Assembly (NCBI GenBank): GCA_009823505.1
Contig: VZQC01002915.1
Span: forward strand, 1,671,962 to 1,735,961
DNA: 64,000 nucleotides
From: Rhizomys pruinosus
Lineage: Eukaryota > Chordata > Mammalia > Rodentia > Spalacidae
Direction of reading: 5' to 3'
Shown: in pieces, positions 60,936-64,000 of the stretch
How the letters are laid out: each line of letters opens with the position of its first letter
How positions within the stretch are numbered: position 1 is the first letter of the stretch
Position numbers and translations under genes: made by a program
The notes under the pieces: model-generated
Databases searched by the model: none
What the model saw: the letters and a program-made list of their open reading frames with translations, nothing else
What the model was told of the DNA's origin: nothing

Positions 60936-61352
60936 ACTGAATGTTCACTTCTAACCCCTTACTAAGCTTCAGCACCCTGTGGCCTGGCTGGGACGGACAT
61001 GTGTATTGATGGGCTGGTAGTGGCTGAGAGATGGACAGGATAGGTGAATGGACTGCTAAGGAGTTAGCAGTTGCATACAGAGAGTGACAGAAGGACAGAG
61101 TGAGGGAGAAGTTAGGAAAGTGGACCCCTTCCCACCACTCTGCACTGCCCTCAGTTATTGTAACCAACCAGCTATAGTACATAGTGTTCTTAATTTAGCC
61201 AGAGACAAGTTTTTCATTATCAGGTTGCTGTGAAATCTGCCAAGGCTAGACATGGAGGACACCTCGAGCAGACGGCGGCTGTGCCATCTAGTTCTCAGTG
61301 CTTCTTGTTTTGGAGAATTATATACAGTCCGGTCTTCATTTTATACAAATGT

Positions 61353-61388
<36 letters not shown>
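61353..61388. repeat. (CA)n microsatellite
   Basis: About 17 uninterrupted CA units. Confidence 0.95.
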
Positions 61389-61390
<2 letters not shown>

Positions 61391-61405
61391 TTGTCTAGTC
61401 TCTGG

Positions 61406-61740
61406 CTATAGCCTCTCCTGATCATAGACCACTTTGTTACTGTGGCAGTTCACACAGAAGCCACCAGGAGTCTGTGTTTCCATCACAAACTGTTCTGTCT
61501 GGGCCAGAAAAATGTGGCTTTTGAATCTCTCTGCACAGATGTCTAGGAGGATCGATGGTCCTGGGATCTGACATGGGCTGGGACTCTCTGTCTTTCTCTT
61601 TCTGTGAGCTGGTCTCTGGTGTCTGCTTTTGCTCTGCTCCATCCTGTGAAGCACATCTCAGTAAGGAGCTTCTGTAGTTCTTCTGAATGTATGCACATTT
61701 CTTGGGTTCTTGTCTTTGTCTCTGTTAGACTATTTTCCAT
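61406..61740 (-). other. Unrecognised minus-strand segment with short open frames
   Basis: Two overlapping frames (61406-61654 and 61543-61740) could be parts of a decayed coding or retroposed sequence. One reads ETQTPGGFCVNCHSNKVVYD, with a CxxC pair. I do not recognise a family and see no splice sites or start context I would trust. Confidence 0.2.
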
Positions 61741-62139
61741 TTAAGACACTTGCCAATATAAGACAGTTTGATGGCTAGTTCCTTTTAGAGTAAAAGTCTT
61801 ACAGTTTTAATATGTTTATGACCGTTTTAGAAAAGGGCAAGACGTGGCCCTTCCACTTTTTTGGACTTAAGCCACTAACCCATTTTAAAGAATGGAGCTC
61901 TGCTAATCCAAAAATTGCTCCCATGTTAAAACTATTTCAAGTTCACCTCTTGGCTTGGTTTTTCAGAAGCTTCTCTCTAGGAATCAACAGGACTTGGAAA
62001 GCCCTAGTTGAATCAAAGAGAGACGGTGCTCTTTGAAACTAATTTTTGTTTATCCAAATCAGGACAACAAGGGACTTTGACCCCACAGACTGAAAGTTTT
62101 CCCAAAGCTAGAATCTTAAAAAAAAAAGTATCTGCTTCA

Positions 62140-62345
62140 TGTTGAAGCCTCCGCTGGCCTTTTGCTGGCGTCCCTGCGGAATTTCGCGTGGGCTGCCCTC
62201 GAGTGCTCCAGTCCCGTCACAGGTGGATGCACGCGACACCATCTCCTCTTCCATCGAGCTCCCAGATATAGGGCTGGGACGTCTGTCTCCCAGGGTCAGA
62301 TGTCTCAGGCAGCTCCTCTAGGCTCGGAAACATTCCTCTTTGTGT
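62140..62345. other. Isolated CpG-rich pocket
   Basis: About ten CpG in 200 bases (for example GGAATTTCGCGTGGG, GCACGCGACACC) in CpG-poor surroundings, with no repeat recognised. It could be an orphan CpG island, an enhancer or an unrecognised retrocopy. Confidence 0.35.
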
Positions 62346-63180
62346 TTTCTGGTTTGGAAGCTTTCATTTTAGCTTTATTATTTTCAGGAGTTCAAGGGAG
62401 ATGTTAGTTTATCCAGGTAGAAAAACCTGGTTATTCTTAGCTGGGAGCTGGAAAGGGTCCTTTTTGGACCAACATGTGTAGTTGGTAGCTGCATCTATAG
62501 AAAGCAATAGACATTTCTCATTCTGTGAAGGGAAACAGGAGCTTGGGGGAGTCACTAATGCAGAGGACAACACAACAGCAGGAAAGCTACCCCTCCCTGA
62601 GCTAGAAAGAATGCTAGAACTCCTTCGTCAAAGTGAGGTGAGGAGGCAGCCCTGATCTTTTGATGGGTGCCTGCCTGATCTTCATTGCTGTCTTTACTGA
62701 CTATGGCTGTCTTGACTTGGGCTTTTACTAGTCTTGAGCCAAAAGGGGGCTTTCAGACCCAAGAATCTGTTTTCTTGTCAAAAATGAAGCCCTGATTTTC
62801 ACTTTTTACATTCCTCTTAATCTAACTGATCAAAACCTCTATACCTGCCCCATATCCCAGCTCCAGGACACTTCCCTCTAATAAAGTAAAAGCAAAACTA
62901 ACTTAAAGATTAAAAAAAAAAAGGGAAAGTGGAACCCAACCAAGACTAGGGAGCCAGGAAGAGACTCCCTGAGAGGGGAAGGGTGACTCGTACAAGTGGG
63001 TGGCCATGCTCATGAGACTTCAAGGTGGAATGAACTCAGAGAGGCAAAGCTTTAGCCTGGAGGTCCAGGAGGAGCCAGAGGTAAAGCACGTGCTGACCTC
63101 TACCAGCTACAGGCTAAGATCACCAAGGGAAGTGTTTTGTTTAAGAAAATATGGCATATAAGTTCATTAGCATTAACTCC
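62346..63180. other. No gene or repeat recognised
   Basis: Intergenic DNA without a supported feature. Confidence 0.4.
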
Positions 63181-63184
63181 TATA

Positions 63185-63530
63185 TCCTCACAACAACCTT
63201 ATGGTGGTTGAATTTTGTCATCAACTTGACTGAATCAGAATCATCTGGGAGGCCGAGGCACCCCTCTGGGCGTGTCTGTGAGGACATTTTCAGAGATGAT
63301 TTATTGAAGGAGGAAAACTCACCTCTGAATGTGGGTGGCACAAACATTCCCATGGGCTGGGGGCCTCCTGAGATAAAAGGAGAGCCACTAGTATTCTTCC
63401 TTCCCTGCTTCCTGGCCTGCCTCTGACATGAACTGCTCCACTCTAGCAGGTCATTCATGCATAATGGCTGAGCCCTCTGAGGCAGTGAACCAAGATAAAT
63501 ATTTCCTGCTGCAAGCTGTTTTTTTTTTTT
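63185..63530 (+). mobile_element. Mammalian/rodent interspersed repeat
   Basis: ATTTTGTCATCAACTTGACTG, TCTGTGAGGACATTTTCAGA, TGTGGGTGGCACAAACATTC and the end with AACCAAGATAAATATTTCC are typical of a common repeat that begins at a GTCAACTTGAC motif. The family name is uncertain. Confidence 0.6.
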
Positions 63531-63740
63531 TTTTTAAATTTTTTTCCTATTCCTGTCAGGTGTTTGGGCAACAGCTATGGAAAAGTATCCAGTACAAATC
63601 CTATGAGGCAGAAACTATGAGCTCTAATTTTAAAGACAATTAAATATAGATTAGGAGTCATGTCTAGGTCCTCAGCTACTGGACTTGATTACTAGGTGAA
63701 GGATTCTGGATTGAGACCAAGTGGTGTTTCTCCACAGTTC

Positions 63741-64000
63741 CTTTGGAGAACCTTCTCGGGTCACATGCCTCCACAGCTCCTGGGGATATCCTTCACATGA
63801 TCACATGCCTCCACAGCTCCTGGGGATATCCTTCACATGGTCACATGCATAGTCAGCTCCTTGGGATATCCTTCACATGGTCAAATGCCTCCTCAACTCC
63901 TGGGGGTATCCTTCACATGGTCACATGCCCCCAGAGTTCCTGGGGATATCCTTCACATGGTCACATGCCTCCTCAGCTCCTGGGGATATCTTTCACATGG
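63741..64000. repeat. 40-bp minisatellite running off the window
   Basis: GGGGATATCCTTCACATGGT-containing units recur with an exact 40-base period (at 63781, 63821, 63861, 63901, 63941 and 63981), with a partial first unit. The array continues beyond base 64000. Confidence 0.95.

Overview
This is mammalian nuclear DNA from a muroid rodent. It carries dozens of B1 (7SL-derived) and B2/B3-type (tRNA-derived) SINEs, B4-like composite SINEs, L1 fragments, simple repeats, and one intron-split gene that I recognise with confidence, DET1. The B3-type SINEs belong mostly to a young family with a small internal duplication. I cannot assign a species. There are no prokaryotic features, CRISPR arrays, tRNA or rRNA genes.

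Layout. 1-575: leader, primer-binding site and LTR of a minus-strand gammaretrovirus-like endogenous retrovirus. 0.6-1.8 kb: SINE-rich DNA. 1.83-6.85 kb: a large inverted duplication whose left arm is degraded (C-rich at 2.05-2.85 kb). 6.98-9.13 kb: a processed La/SSB pseudogene with intact target-site duplications and three later SINE insertions. 9.48-9.86 kb: a CpG-rich promoter and probable non-coding first exon of DET1. 13.2-40.6 kb: four DET1 coding exons that join in frame to 550 codons. 26.15-36.54 kb (inside intron 3): mostly a corrupted, T/G-rich, inverted image of clean DNA at 36.55-39.28 kb, including a reversed damaged copy of exon 4. 40.74-45.71 kb: a third inverted duplication, with 1.9 kb arms that contain the DET1 3' UTR, followed by a 23-bp minisatellite. 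46-64 kb: gene-poor DNA with SINEs, L1 fragments, three minisatellites or other tandem repeats, and two repeat-poor blocks that could be conserved non-coding elements.

The only intact protein-coding gene I can support is DET1, the substrate-side adaptor of CUL4-DDB1-COP1 ubiquitin ligases. The most striking structure is not a new biological system. It is a set of three fold-back duplications, each containing or bordered by one isolated 'n'. Two have one clean and one noisy arm. This pattern fits chimeric or fold-back long reads used as gap filler better than real palindromes. Gene models, intron length and copy counts in these intervals should not be taken at face value.
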